Positions 34,401-44,079 of a stretch of DNA of 64,000 bases are shown here, one piece after another. A program made the position numbers and the translations under genes. Under the pieces are notes generated by a model. That model did not search any database. It was not told the origin of the DNA and worked only from the letters and a program-made list of their open reading frames with translations. Source of the stretch: Lineus longissimus (Eukaryota > Nemertea > Pilidiophora > Heteronemertea > Lineidae); NCBI RefSeq assembly GCF_910592395.1, contig NC_088309.1:6636501-6700500 (forward strand), written 5' to 3'. Within the stretch, counting starts at the first letter, position 1. The number at the start of each line of letters is the position of its first letter.

Positions 34401-37400
34401 CTTAGCTGTGATTGGTTGCTTTTCTTCAGCACTTTCACTGATTAGCTCTTCATTGTCGTTCATAGTTGGATCGGTTGTTGTCACTAATGTCACCTGTTAC
34501 CTCTATCAGAATCCTTATGGTCCTTTAACCCAGTCTAATTATCCACTGTTCCAACGTCATTCCACCTACATATAAGTACACACATGTTCAGCTTTTCACT
34601 GGTTCTCCTGGATAAATCTCCTCAAATAATGTCATTCTGAACTTGAATTCATATATCTAGAACTTAATCTTAGAACTTAGAAATATGTTTATTTAGAAAA
34701 AAATCCTTTCTCCTTGATTGTTCCTGTTGTTTTGAAAATCCCAACTGTGTAGATTTGCCCTGGCTTACGAGGTAACTCATCCGATGTTGATAGATTGGAG
34801 GGCTGTTTGGCAATGCCTGCCTTTCCCCCTTGGCAATGCCTGACAGTTCCTGGCGATGTATTGGAATCCTGCATTGTTATAGCAGTCACGACTGTGTAGA
34901 TCCACTTCCAACTGCAGCTGTCTTCGGTTGACTCTTATTAAGTGTCATCTGCAGTGAAACTCGATGACATATAGAATTCCAGTATCATATTCCTGTCAGA
35001 TTCTGACTTTATTCCTCCAGTGAGTCAATTCAGTTTCTTGTCTAATTCCATCCACTCACTTGCCAGTTAGGGCCCAAGTCACTCAATTTTTTGGCCCAAT
35101 ACCATTCAGCTTGCCCAATTTTACTCATAACTTGCTCCAACATATCTAATTCTTCTCAGTTTCTGACCTAACATTTCTTCTCAGTTTCTTACCAACTGCT
35201 GTTCAGTTTTTGTCCACATTCTACTCAGTTTCTGGTACATGTATAATTCCACTGAAATTCTGCCCTAGTTCCTGACAGTTTTCAACCCAACTCACTGTGT
35301 TTCTGGCATGAATCCACCAACTTTCTGGACTACATGTGGCTCACCTCTGTTCCGAGAATGTTCTATGGGTCCATCTGCATTCGACTTAGTTTGTCACACC
35401 TGTTTTGAATTCTCGTCATCTGCAATACACGGGACGATATTTTTTTGGAAAATGTAATAGATTTCATCTTGCAACTAAAAATGTTTAATCAATTCACCTG
35501 TATACAGCTTGTAAAATGTACAGTAATGAATTTACCAATTTGAATAATTGTTAGTAATTGATTTTGAATTTATCCTCTGCCGACATTATATGTTATACAA
35601 TTATCCAGCCATAGGTTACATTATCAGGCCTAAGTACTTCAATATTTCAACCAGTTGCAGCTGTTTTCAATTTTATCAATAACTTGTTCAGCCATTCAGT
35701 AGCGGAATAATACATACTTATAACCCGTTTGGGGGCGCCGTTGAAAATCCTCTACAAACATTTCAAATACTCCAAAATGATTGAAACACTCCTCTAGCCA
35801 CTACAAGTCATCAAAATTAGGTGTTTAGAAAAGTGAAATTCCTGATTTTTCAAAAGGGGTTTGCTTCATCTTGAACAAATTTAAATGACCAATGGTGTCA
35901 TCTAGGGCATTATCAGAAAGCTTTTGACTGCCCAGGCACCTTTTACTTAACAGTTGGCAGTTCCCATCATTGAATGTTCTACATTCACTACAGTGTCTGC
36001 TTTTCTTTAGCTCAATTACTATAAGGTTATGATTTATATTTTATGATTTGGTGCGCGCCCTCCAGTGTTGAAAAGTGGCAAAATGAATTAAGATAAGATT
36101 GAGGAACACTGCATTTTGTTTTATACTTGGGTCATATTCTCAATGATCTTCTTGACGTCAGACACATGTGGAATCAGCATCGCTATGCTTTGCATCCGAT
36201 GTCTATCAATTTGGAATTCCCTGTGGTAGGTGTGCATCCACTTGTGTACAGTGTACGTGTCATTTGGCAAAACGCTTTGCAGTAGCGACTTTCTTTTGTT
36301 TATTTTCAAGGAGACGCAGAGATTTTTTTGTTTTCTGGTCATGTTTACTTTGGTAATGATAATTTGACCAATCTTGCACCAATCTTGGATTTGTTTAGCA
36401 ATGTCGTCTGCTGGCTGAGGCATGAAGTGTTTTGGATCAGCTAAGTATATCGTATCCTCTATGTTATACTTGGTCCTATTCCTGTAGATGTTTAGGATGT
36501 CCGTCACCATTTTTGGTCCCGTTTGCGCGAGTATGTATTTCTGCTTTCGAAAACGATCAGTGAGATTGTCAATTATCATTTTAAAGAATGAATGTTTGGG
36601 CACAGCTCCCATCAGTGCATTGCATGCGATGTATTCCATTCCATTCCCAAAGAAAGCTGCATGGATAAATGGTTCACTTGCTATAAAGCAGTAGTGTTTC
36701 TTTGTGAACATGTCAATACTCCTTAGTGCTTCCATGTCCAAATCGGCATAAACACCGCCGAATTCATAAAGAATAAAATAACGTATTGCGTCCGCTTTTA
36801 AAATAGGTTTTCTGTAACTGGTGAATAGTCTGTGATACTGGGGAAACCGTTTGCGCATAAACGCGTCAGCATCTTGATCTGTCCAAAACCAGTACTGCCA
36901 CCTCGGATGCTTTTTAGCCCAGCTACCGACCAACTCCTGGAACTTAAACGGAATGTTGTAATTCTTCCATGTTTGATGGATAATGTGAGGAATGGGACCA
37001 TCTTGTGTTGATATTGGTGGCACTCTGTTCAAGTCTTTATCACGGTAAAAGATTGGGTACTCTGGTTTACTATCTGGTAACTTTTTACCAACTTTCGTCG
37101 TAGCAACTTTAACTACATGCTTTTTAATGACATTTTTGTTCGTTTTAAATTTTCGTCCTGTCTTTTTCTTGTCATCTTTTTGTGTTTCTTGTTCTTGATT
37201 ATTGCATCTCTGAAATGATCTCTCCACTGATTCCAGGATTCGCCTCTCGTCTGTAATCCTGGTGGAATAGACCGGGTTCGAATCAAGTCTCGGTGGCACC
37301 ACATCTGGTTTCAATTTGAATCCTTGGCTGCTTCTATCCCCCACATTACCGTATTGGACGCTCAAGTGTGACACCGACTTCCCAGTAATCATCATGTAGT

Positions 37401-40400
37401 TATAAAAGGTCACCAGACCCATCAGCTGTAGTACTATAAAGATGACCATACCCGTTTGGCAAACCCTTTTTAAATCGGTCAACAGGAAGAATCTCACAAC
37501 TGACCTGAAAAAGATGCATTGTCATCAATAAAAAATGTCACTTTGTCATACAGTCCAAATCACAATGGACATCCCGTAAATCACATCACTGGCACGTCAG
37601 TGGTGTGTCATTGATGCACTATCCAGTACGTCAGTCGCACGTGAGTCACTCCTATCGTCGAACCTAGCTATCCTTCATAATCATGAAAAACTTCACTGTG
37701 GAGTTATGTTTAACATACTTACTCCATTTCTGCTGATTCCTTCTTCCTAGACCTATAAAGTTCACTTTGCAGCTGTGTTTTTGCGAGTGTTCAACTCTAA
37801 CACTATTGTGTGAACCTCCGCCCAATTCAGTGCTGTTGCAATTACTATTTACCAAACTTCACTACTGCTATTAATAGACCCTATCCCCTACAAATTCGTG
37901 GATAACATTTACCCATTGAGTTCTTTTACTAAGCCATAATTTCACCCAAAGCCCCTGCAACTCACCTTACTTTCTTGTGAAATTCCTCAAAAATCTCCAC
38001 AGGAGATAGGGCAAACCATGGATGGAACCGTCTTTTGAAATTGCAAGTACAGTAGAACCTCTCTATTGAGGACACCCTCAGGACTGACAAATGCTGTCCT
38101 TAATAGAGGTGTCCTGATTAGAGAGGTCAAATTAGATAGAAACAACCAATTGGGACCAAAAGTAGTGTCCTTGATAGAGAGGCTGTCCTCAATATAGAGG
38201 TGTCCACTAAGGGAGGTTCCACTGTATTTCAAAAGCTGCACATTTAAGTGTTATTTGTCACAATGCCTAAGAAAATGCAGTTATCGAAATCTTTTTACAT
38301 TCTGTGGACATCTTACTTAATTTTGTGTTAGAAGACCTGGGGCCATTTTGGACACTATTCTTTCCCATTCTCGTATATCAAGTGGCATTATAGAAAGATA
38401 ATCAGTATTTGAATAGTTTCCAATGAGATGAGAGTTCTAATATGTATAAATAGACATTTTCATAACTGTAAAATGCAAATAAATGAACAAGTCTGGAAGG
38501 TCAAAATCATTGTGTTTCATTCAGGCTATGTCATTTGTGTTATCATTCACGCAAGTTTTAATCTGAATGTAATTTTCAAAATGTATTTTTGTTTTGCTAT
38601 CGCATGGTGTACATTGGCTAGTGCTTAACTGCATGTGTTGCTTGATGACGTCATAGACCACAAAAGCAGTCAATCATTATCGTAGCCTGTAAATTTATCG
38701 CTAAAATTATCTTTAGTGAAATGGTTTAGTTCATGGTAAAGCTATTTGAGAAGATTGGCGCCATGTGTCCAGTCCCTGGACATTGCATCAACCCCGTCTT
38801 CCAAAACCCATCAACAGCAGTCAGATCCTTCTCACTGTCAAAATAGGTAACATTCCCTGACCCTTGACCGGGATTTGGAAGCAAGGGTAAAGTAGACAAA
38901 GTCTGCTTGAAATATTGTAAAGTTCCAAATATATCCGATTCCAGGCCCTGCTTCTGGGCGTCATGGTAACTGTATGTAATATTACCCGCTGAATTCATAG
39001 ACCTCGCACTGAATACCAGTTCCCCAAATATGAGGAATTTATGTGGTGGGTAGAAACGGAACTCGTAATCAATTTTGTCGAATGTTATGTTGTTGAAGTT
39101 GTTGCAGTCTGTGATACTAATGGCACAGTCTGTGGTGTTCTCCGAGTAGCAGTTGAAAGCGTTGTTGACGTCCGGGGAAAGGCTGGATTTTTTCACATAG
39201 AAAAGTTCAGAATTGTTGATTTTAGCAAATCCATACTGTACTTGTACAACATTGTAACTCCAGTATGCAATCATAGGATCCTTTATGGTTGCAAGTTGTG
39301 TGTGTAGTGAGTCGTCTTTGGCCGACCTGCAGTCCTTGTAGAAGTTGGGATGGTCAAGGAAAATTGAAACGTTGTCAAAATACTTAGCAGTGTTGAGTTT
39401 CCCGTCGAAAATTCCTGTGGGAATCTGAAAGGTCAGGCCAGCCCCCTCTCCACTGTATCCTAACTGGTTGAAAAAAAATGTCAGGGATGCGCACAGGACA
39501 GTAGCTATCATTCCAGCTATCATGAATCCTCCCAAAACTTGTGTATTATGCTTCTCCTTCTTTGTTTTCTTTGATTTGAGTCCCTTTTTGACCCTGTGTT
39601 TGTAAACGATGTAACGAACAACTATTATCAAAAGTCGTAGAATTGAGCCTAAAATCGCTAATGAGAGTTTACCGGTTTGAGCAAAACTGATGGGTACCTC
39701 GTGGCAGGCAGCTATCATGGTATTCAGGATTATCTGTGGCAGGTCCTCGCACCAGAGAGCGATCACGTTAATCAAGTCACCGGAAACAAACGGGGCGTTC
39801 CAAAAATGTTCACGACATAAATTAAGGATTTCCACTGCAACTATCACAGTTCCGGTACAACAAAAAAAAAGTAAGGCAATCCATATGCCCTCATCGACAG
39901 GACCGTAGATCAGACCGCTCTGGATGTTATAGACAGAGTAAAACAACAACCAATCAAATATCCAGTCTAATACGATTACAAACAGCGCCACTGTGATCGA
40001 GATGTACTGGACGATTATGTTGTTCTTCAAACGAGTGAAGCAGCCAGGTTTGATTTCTGTTTGTGTCTCATTGTCTTTGAGTTGCATGGCCGTGTTTGGA
40101 GGCATGGTCATCTTGGAGACTTGGCTGCGATGGTCTTTCCTTTATGCTTGAACTGGAAGTTAACTGTTTCACAAACTTTACAAGTTTCCACACTTTGAAA
40201 TGCTTGAGTCAGAACTTAACCAATAATGGTTAGTGAGGAGTTATGATCTATTCCACAACAGAATTAATGCAAATGAAATTTGTCCTCGGGGAAAATTCCA
40301 AGTTTTATCTTCGGGATGTATCCTCAACTTTTATTAGAAGATGCTTATATCCAATGTCTTTATCCGCTGCTGTGGGCTTCCAAAGTGTTGGCAAAATGAG

Positions 40401-42937
40401 ACGTTTGATGCTCCAGTGAGAATATTTTGCTTAAGTTCACTGTGTGCTGCAGGTTGCAAAGTCAAATATCAGTCAACTGAAATAACACAGCAACAAAATC
40501 CAACCACAGTCAACAGGCCAATCTCATGCTGGGAAAATTCTCCTCTGTCACCTCTTTTAGGCTGTGGAAAGTGAAAAATCCAATATTTCACCAACTGACT
40601 AATTGATATTTTGAACAATAATGGCCTTATCAGTGTTTTTGATTGTACTCGTTGCCTGTTAGCATGTAAATAAGTTATACTAGCTGTTATGCACAACCTT
40701 ACCTTATCGCAAATCAGATAAATATGACATCTAAAATATTGTCCCATATCTTAATGGTTGTCTATCTGATAAGCTTTCAATTTATTTTTTATCACTTCCT
40801 GAGCAAGTCTTTGTACATCATTGCTGATTAGAATAATGTTTTTTTTCAAGAGCCCTGATTAACTTTTTCAAGACCCATTACGCATTATGCAACAAAAGCA
40901 GTGATCAGTCGCCTTTAACCCTTTAAGGGAAGAACCAAAAGAGGCTTCTCGATAAACCCAATTACCACAAAGATTCTTGATCTTGTTTTTTTTGTTTGGC
41001 CCAATCAATCATCACTTGAAAGTTTATGCTAAAGTGTTTGAACTGTTTGAAGTTAGTAACATATGACTATTTGGGAGATTCCCAACCATTTACAAACTTT
41101 GTCTTCCAGATGACGACCTGAAGACTAAAGCATTAGAAAGATATAACGCAGCCAAGGTAAGAAGTCAGAGATAGATGTCTGTTAAGAGTTGACCATTGGC
41201 ACCACCATTTTGGCTATAAGTTGATGTCCCAAAGCAGTTAGAACTCCTTTAAAATCAAGTGAATACCAATTTCAATGGTGGAAGGCGGTTCTCTGGAAAA
41301 CAAAGACTTGACTCCTAGCCTTGAAACTGGCATTGACTTTGTTGTGAACGTGTGCTAATTGCTGTAGGACTTCAACTTCTAGCAAAAATGGTTGTGCCTT
41401 TGGTCACCCTTTATAATGTCACTGTAAGAAACATTCAAACTGACACCACAGTCCAACAGCCCATATCTGTTTGTCGCCAAATATCAGTCCTATCCCGTAT
41501 TATAGGCCAGCTAATTTGAGGTGCTTGAATATCATAGAAGGTAACAAAATGCTTGATGGACAAGTTTCTCTCATTTTTCAGGGCTCTGACCCTGAATGTC
41601 TCGTGTCTGGTTCCGATGATTTCACCATGTATCTCTGGCACCCGGAAACTGAGAAGAAGCCAGTAACACGGATGACAGGTCATCAGCAGCTCATTAACGA
41701 GGTCCAGTTCTCACCAGATACCAGGCTCATCGCCAGCGCTTCGTTTGATAAATCGGTCAAATTATGGGATGGTAAGACAGGAAAGTAAGTTGCCTTGAAC
41801 AGATTCGGTTAATCAGATTCAGTCTAGGTATCCAGACTTGATCTGCATATGTTTTTGTCCGCTTCAGAGCATTCAAAGGGGTACACCGTTCGTAGGGCCA
41901 GATCTACTCAAAACTAATTTGAGGTGCTTGAATATCATATTTTTCAGATATCTTGCATCACTACGAGGTCACGTGAGTCGTGTTTACCAAATAGCATGGT
42001 CAGCCGATAGTCGTCTGCTCTGTAGCGGTAGTTCAGACTCCACGCTGAAAGTTTGGGACTTGAAGACGAAGAAGTTACTGCACGATCTACCAGGTCATGC
42101 TGATGAGGTAGGCATGCTTTTGTTTGCATCCAATAATTTCAAATCTTATGGACGAATGGGGCAGGGGGCGTACAGTTATGGTACATGTGAGACCATTTAG
42201 CAACACCAAAGAGATCTTCTCAACTGAAAGATTGACCCAAAAAAGCTAAAAACATTTATTTAGACACCAAATTTGCTGGTTTTATAATGAAGCAGTGCAG
42301 AGTTATAGCTATTCAATTCCCCTCAATCAGTAACCTTTTTTTTCCATTCTAGGTATACGCAGTGGACTGGAGTCCCGATGGCCAAAGAGTAGCCAGTGGT
42401 GGAAAGGATAAAGTACTCAAATTGTAAATGAACTCGCAATATAAGCTTGATTTGAAAAACCAAAAGAAATTTCTTCTTTCACCAAAATAGATACCGTATT
42501 TATGCGTATTTAGGCACACCGCGCTGATATTCAGGTAACGCTTACCTCCTGAATATCAGCGCATGCGCATGACAATGAGAAAAAATAAAGCAAAGATAAC
42601 TACAAAAAACCTGTGTTGTTTATTGTTCCAAGTACAGGAATGCTGATAATATTTAATCTAATATCTACTGTTTATTATCCAAAACGAACATGTATGTACA
42701 CAATCTGGCAGGAACCGCACAGTGTGCGAGGTAAAGCACTTTTGCATCAGCCATACAAGAATCCCATACTTCCGGGAGACTGTGTTGTCACCTGTGCACC
42801 ATGCAGTATAACCATGCAGCACCTTTCTAATCTAAAACCTCGTGTTTGGTGAATTCACCCGATGGGAAAATTATCGTATAATCTTATGATATAGTACTTA
42901 TTGCCATGCTATTCTACATTTCAGATGGAGACGATAA
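28409..42937 (+). CDS. NLE1: Notchless homolog 1 (NLE1/Rsa4), complete, 14 exons, 481 residues
   Basis: Exons: 28,409-28,419; 29,547-29,679; 29,972-30,192; 30,374-30,453; 30,714-30,790; 30,938-31,035; 31,310-31,346; 31,514-31,669; 32,237-32,375; 41,110-41,156; 41,582-41,784; 41,948-42,107; 42,353-42,423; 42,925-42,937. They sum to 1,446 bases, all in phase with GT-AG borders. Residues 1 to about 110 are the NLE ubiquitin-like domain ([30 protein letters not shown]). The rest is a WD40 propeller ([51 protein letters not shown]). The end is LWRR, with the last codons in a 13-base exon. The length is close to the vertebrate protein. Known role: the UBL binds the MIDAS of the AAA ATPase Rea1/Midasin during nucleolar 60S ribosome maturation, and the protein was first described as a Notch modifier. 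Intron 9 (8.7 kb) contains three opposite-strand genes. Confidence 0.97.
28668..28756 (+). repeat. Left arm of an ~89-bp inverted repeat in NLE1 intron 1
   Basis: From CTAGGGAGCGTATGTCAACC to AATGACACGTGCTAGTC, this arm is the near-perfect reverse complement of 29,176-29,266. The arms differ at only a few positions in the core, such as GTCTGT versus the complement of ACGGAT. The spacer is about 420 bp. Confidence 0.93.
29176..29266 (-). repeat. Right arm of the inverted repeat in NLE1 intron 1
   Basis: GACTAGCACGTGTCATTGTT through GGAGGAGGTTGACATACGCT to CCCTAGCCACATG is the reverse complement of the arm at 28,668. The two could pair in the NLE1 primary transcript. The outer and inner flanks show no clear target duplication. 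Confidence 0.93.
32405..32582 (+). mobile_element. MITE copy F in NLE1 intron 9
   Basis: It runs from CAGTTGAATCTCCCTTTGCG to GATAGAGAGGTCCGACTG followed by TA. Full-length structure (about 178 bp) with TIRs and the shared core GGTCCCAAATTGGTTGTTTC. It begins about 30 bp after the exon 9 donor. Confidence 0.9.
33021..34463 (-). CDS. Multipass membrane protein of unrecognised family, paralog 1 (480 residues, uninterrupted frame)
   Basis: One open frame with no intron. I start it at the ATG at 34,463 ([11 protein letters not shown]), because the ten upstream in-frame codons have no ATG. After an acidic/polar N-terminal tail (about 50 residues) come hydrophobic helices around [79 protein letters not shown] and [21 protein letters not shown] hydrophilic half of about 240 residues with potential N-glycosylation sites and scattered cysteines follows. 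The second paralog, 38,726-40,111, shares several motifs (GPV, FCC.GT, PQI..N..IAAC.EV, and a C-terminal W.TG....C..TG). The TM count of about five and the cytosolic N-terminus are my estimate. I do not recognise the family; the PQI helix is faintly reminiscent of XK-related proteins. It lies antisense within NLE1 intron 9. Confidence 0.85.
   Translation of the reverse strand: MNDNEELISESAEEKQPITAKKKTIENAGDEQTGGDAMAVGCDGQSHGCTIRTFVCFASVMWIIADCVVDWIFYVNLLRVKPGLVLGPVSVHIRSSMLVFCCVGTVVSTASFVNVLSKALCFRIMIKQQMLFLVMVWFKNFPQIVISNVIAACQEVAVTYYQVIKAVMIITTMLAVAFIIVISCYVQNQRKTEAKPWRPTWDLVVIYSGVLFNLVLASSVLCMVHISPVDKYGTIITFKTPRGDLDMSRYFYAIDIFYHHPSFEENCKNFNRSDMNYWLRIGSIFQVAETGLHSLKVVYNYKNEALRTYYYLHRRQSPILEERYCYILDKVKCLIIPQDKCSGDFIKDKRTAITMSFQYILPAPSMLFGNIKYDAYTYNISGKTGPYPCLEVKQMSQILESNETKMTNIFGKVHYFENSFIGGTRPLPMKPLQVYGNATKFYKYNTLTDAKKIWRTGVARCRTTGNLGPQPQSFLSCLQY
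34494..36120. other. Non-coding interval within NLE1 intron 9
   Basis: No supportable exon. The stretch from about 35,030 to 35,400 is a very degenerate short repeat of TTCTCAGTTTCTGACC and ATTCAGTTTCTG variants on the plus strand. The remainder is AT-rich sequence without evident structure. It should contain the promoter of the minus-strand gene that ends at 34,463. Confidence 0.6.
36121..37449 (-). CDS. GT32-like (DXD) type II Golgi glycosyltransferase, uninterrupted frame
   Basis: The catalytic half is clear: [18 protein letters not shown], then [18 protein letters not shown], then [20 protein letters not shown] with the DLD metal-binding motif at 36,736-36,744. This is the Gly_transf_sug (DXD sugar-binding) pattern of the OCH1/SUR1/alpha-1,4-GlcNAc-transferase group (GT32). 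One N-terminal hydrophobic segment ([20 protein letters not shown]), then a basic Lys-rich stem, gives type II Golgi topology. The first in-frame ATG is at 37,449, giving 442 residues. The frame stays open to about 37,512, where a good acceptor (CATCTTTTTCAG) precedes it, so the true start may lie in an upstream exon. The sugar donor and acceptor cannot be predicted. It lies between the two paralogous membrane-protein genes, all antisense in NLE1 intron 9. Confidence 0.88.
   Translation of the reverse strand: MVIFIVLQLMGLVTFYNYMMITGKSVSHLSVQYGNVGDRSSQGFKLKPDVVPPRLDSNPVYSTRITDERRILESVERSFQRCNNQEQETQKDDKKKTGRKFKTNKNVIKKHVVKVATTKVGKKLPDSKPEYPIFYRDKDLNRVPPISTQDGPIPHIIHQTWKNYNIPFKFQELVGSWAKKHPRWQYWFWTDQDADAFMRKRFPQYHRLFTSYRKPILKADAIRYFILYEFGGVYADLDMEALRSIDMFTKKHYCFIASEPFIHAAFFGNGMEYIACNALMGAVPKHSFFKMIIDNLTDRFRKQKYILAQTGPKMVTDILNIYRNRTKYNIEDTIYLADPKHFMPQPADDIAKQIQDWCKIGQIIITKVNMTRKQKNLCVSLKINKRKSLLQSVLPNDTYTVHKWMHTYHREFQIDRHRMQSIAMLIPHVSDVKKIIENMTQV
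38050..38224 (-). mobile_element. MITE copy G, best-preserved full-length element (175 bp) with TA duplications
   Basis: It is flanked by TA at 38,048-38,049 and 38,225-38,226. It starts CAGTAGAACCTCTCTATTGA and ends GGGAGGTTCCACTG, so the TIRs are about 25 bp and nearly identical. There is no coding capacity. It is in reverse orientation relative to copies C, D and F. CAGTRGAACC termini with TA duplication are typical of pogo/Tigger-type Tc1/mariner elements. Confidence 0.93.
38726..40111 (-). CDS. Multipass membrane protein of unrecognised family, paralog 2 (461 residues, uninterrupted frame)
   Basis: The ATG at 40,111 ([20 protein letters not shown]) opens a single frame. Hydrophobic helices are at [40 protein letters not shown], a helix ending [38 protein letters not shown], then a basic loop ([18 protein letters not shown]) and [21 protein letters not shown] cysteine-containing C-terminal half of about 230 residues with several N-x-S/T sites follows. 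It shares GPV...I, FCC.GT, PQI..N..IAAC.EV and the closing FWKTG....C.GTG with the protein at 33,021-34,463. This shows common ancestry despite strong divergence. The basic loop before the last helix suggests that it is cytosolic and the C-terminal half extracellular. Function unknown. It is antisense within NLE1 intron 9 and about 1 kb from NLE1 exon 10. Confidence 0.87.
   Translation of the reverse strand: MTMPPNTAMQLKDNETQTEIKPGCFTRLKNNIIVQYISITVALFVIVLDWIFDWLLFYSVYNIQSGLIYGPVDEGIWIALLFFCCTGTVIVAVEILNLCREHFWNAPFVSGDLINVIALWCEDLPQIILNTMIAACHEVPISFAQTGKLSLAILGSILRLLIIVVRYIVYKHRVKKGLKSKKTKKEKHNTQVLGGFMIAGMIATVLCASLTFFFNQLGYSGEGAGLTFQIPTGIFDGKLNTAKYFDNVSIFLDHPNFYKDCRSAKDDSLHTQLATIKDPMIAYWSYNVVQVQYGFAKINNSELFYVKKSSLSPDVNNAFNCYSENTTDCAISITDCNNFNNITFDKIDYEFRFYPPHKFLIFGELVFSARSMNSAGNITYSYHDAQKQGLESDIFGTLQYFKQTLSTLPLLPNPGQGSGNVTYFDSEKDLTAVDGFWKTGLMQCPGTGHMAPIFSNSFTMN
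41511..41536 (+). repeat. 26-bp direct repeat, copy 1 (NLE1 intron 10)
   Basis: It starts ctaatttgaggtgcttgaat and is identical over 26 bases to 41,914-41,939 in the next intron. Each copy lies shortly before a 3' splice site, about 45 bp and 8 bp respectively. Confidence 0.95.
41914..41939 (+). repeat. 26-bp direct repeat, copy 2 (NLE1 intron 11)
   Basis: Identical to 41,511-41,536. Here the copy runs almost into the TTTTTCAG acceptor of exon 12, so it probably supplies the branch-point region. Confidence 0.95.
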
Positions 42938-43085
42938 AGCAGCCCACCTCTAGAGAGTTGGATGTTTCAAAGGCAATTTTCTGTCAACAAACAGCGCTGG
43001 CAGAAGTTTCAGATACCTTGAAAACCTTCCACAGTGGAAAACAAAATTGAATTCCTCTGTAGACTAAGTACTGAAGATGTGAAAG

Positions 43086-43091
43086 AATAAA
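43086..43091 (+). promoter_or_regulatory. Candidate NLE1 polyadenylation signal (AATAAA)
   Basis: AATAAA lies 149 bp after the NLE1 stop codon, in GAAAGAATAAACAAATG, followed by a T-rich stretch. Confidence 0.75.
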
Positions 43092-43187
43092 CAAATGTTT
43101 TATGAAAACTGTTTTATGCTTGGCACAATCTTTATCCCACTCTCGTCACAAACCCTTTAACTCATAAGACCACCTCCCTCATCATGT

Positions 43188-43930
43188 ATTATGTCTCGCA
43201 CCATGTTGGCAAAATGTAAGGGGTAAGTTCGTATGGTTGTGCCTGCCTTGTCCTGTACCAGACGGTGGTGGTGCCAATGCAACATTGGTCTGGTTGTGAC
43301 TGTCTCATCTTGCACACCATGTTGGAAAGACGGGGTGGTAAAATGGTCCTGGGCTTGATTCGGTCTAGTCATTCTCACCTCGTTTGCAAAATGGTGTGGT
43401 TTGTGGTTGTGTTGTCTCAATCGAAATGTTGACAAGACAAGAAGTTGCCATCCCGATTCGTACTGATGTTGGCTACTGTTCGCTCACCGTGTTTGCACTC
43501 GCCAACTTCTTGTCATCGTTGGGAGAGATGAAACGGGAAACACCAGAGCGAACCCGACCTGCCAATATGGTGAGACAGTCTCAACCAGACCATCTTGCAA
43601 ACATGGTGAGGGAGAGTTAAAACCAGACCGTATCGCAAACATGGTGAGAGAGAGGTGAGACAGTCACAACCAGACCGTCTTGCCAACATTGTGACTGAGA
43701 GAGACAGGATAGTCACAACCAGACCGTATCAAGCCTGGAAACCTCCACCGTCTTTCAAACATTGTGAGTGTAGAGACATGCAGTCACCAGTAGACCGAGT
43801 CGGGTCTGGTACATCCACAATGTTGGATGAGTCCTTTGCACTCTGGTTGTTACTGTCTTGTCCCTCTCTTTTGGTGAGCAGGGCTGTGATATCTCACTTA
43901 CCATGTTGGCAAGATGTTGGAAGTAGCAGG
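43188..43930. repeat. Fold-back minisatellite: inverted blocks of a ~45-50-bp unit
   Basis: The left block (43,190-43,420) holds units such as TGGTTGTGACTGTCTCATCT and CACACCATGTTGG. The right block (43,555-43,770) holds their reverse complements: GAGACAGTCTCAACCAGACC, GCAAACATGGTGAGAGAGAG and GACAGTCACAACCAGACCGT. A short exact palindrome, GACAAGAAGTTG (about 43,434) versus CAACTTCTTGTC (about 43,504), sits at the centre. Another left-orientation unit occurs at 43,850-43,930. The open frames in this region are by-products of the repeat. It begins about 100 bp past the NLE1 polyadenylation signal. Confidence 0.85.
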
Positions 43931-44079
43931 CCTGATTCGTGATCGTGTGTCGACGATTGAGTATGTATACATGTATATAGTAAGCAAGATAAAGGTATCC
44001 AACGGAGGAGATTTAATGATGTTTACACCGAGGCATTCTACACTTCCGAAACTGTCAACTTCGACATCGAACTCTCTCA

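Noticed and set aside
43384-43942. Several 60-95-codon frames on both strands
   Set aside because: They are translations of the fold-back minisatellite units.
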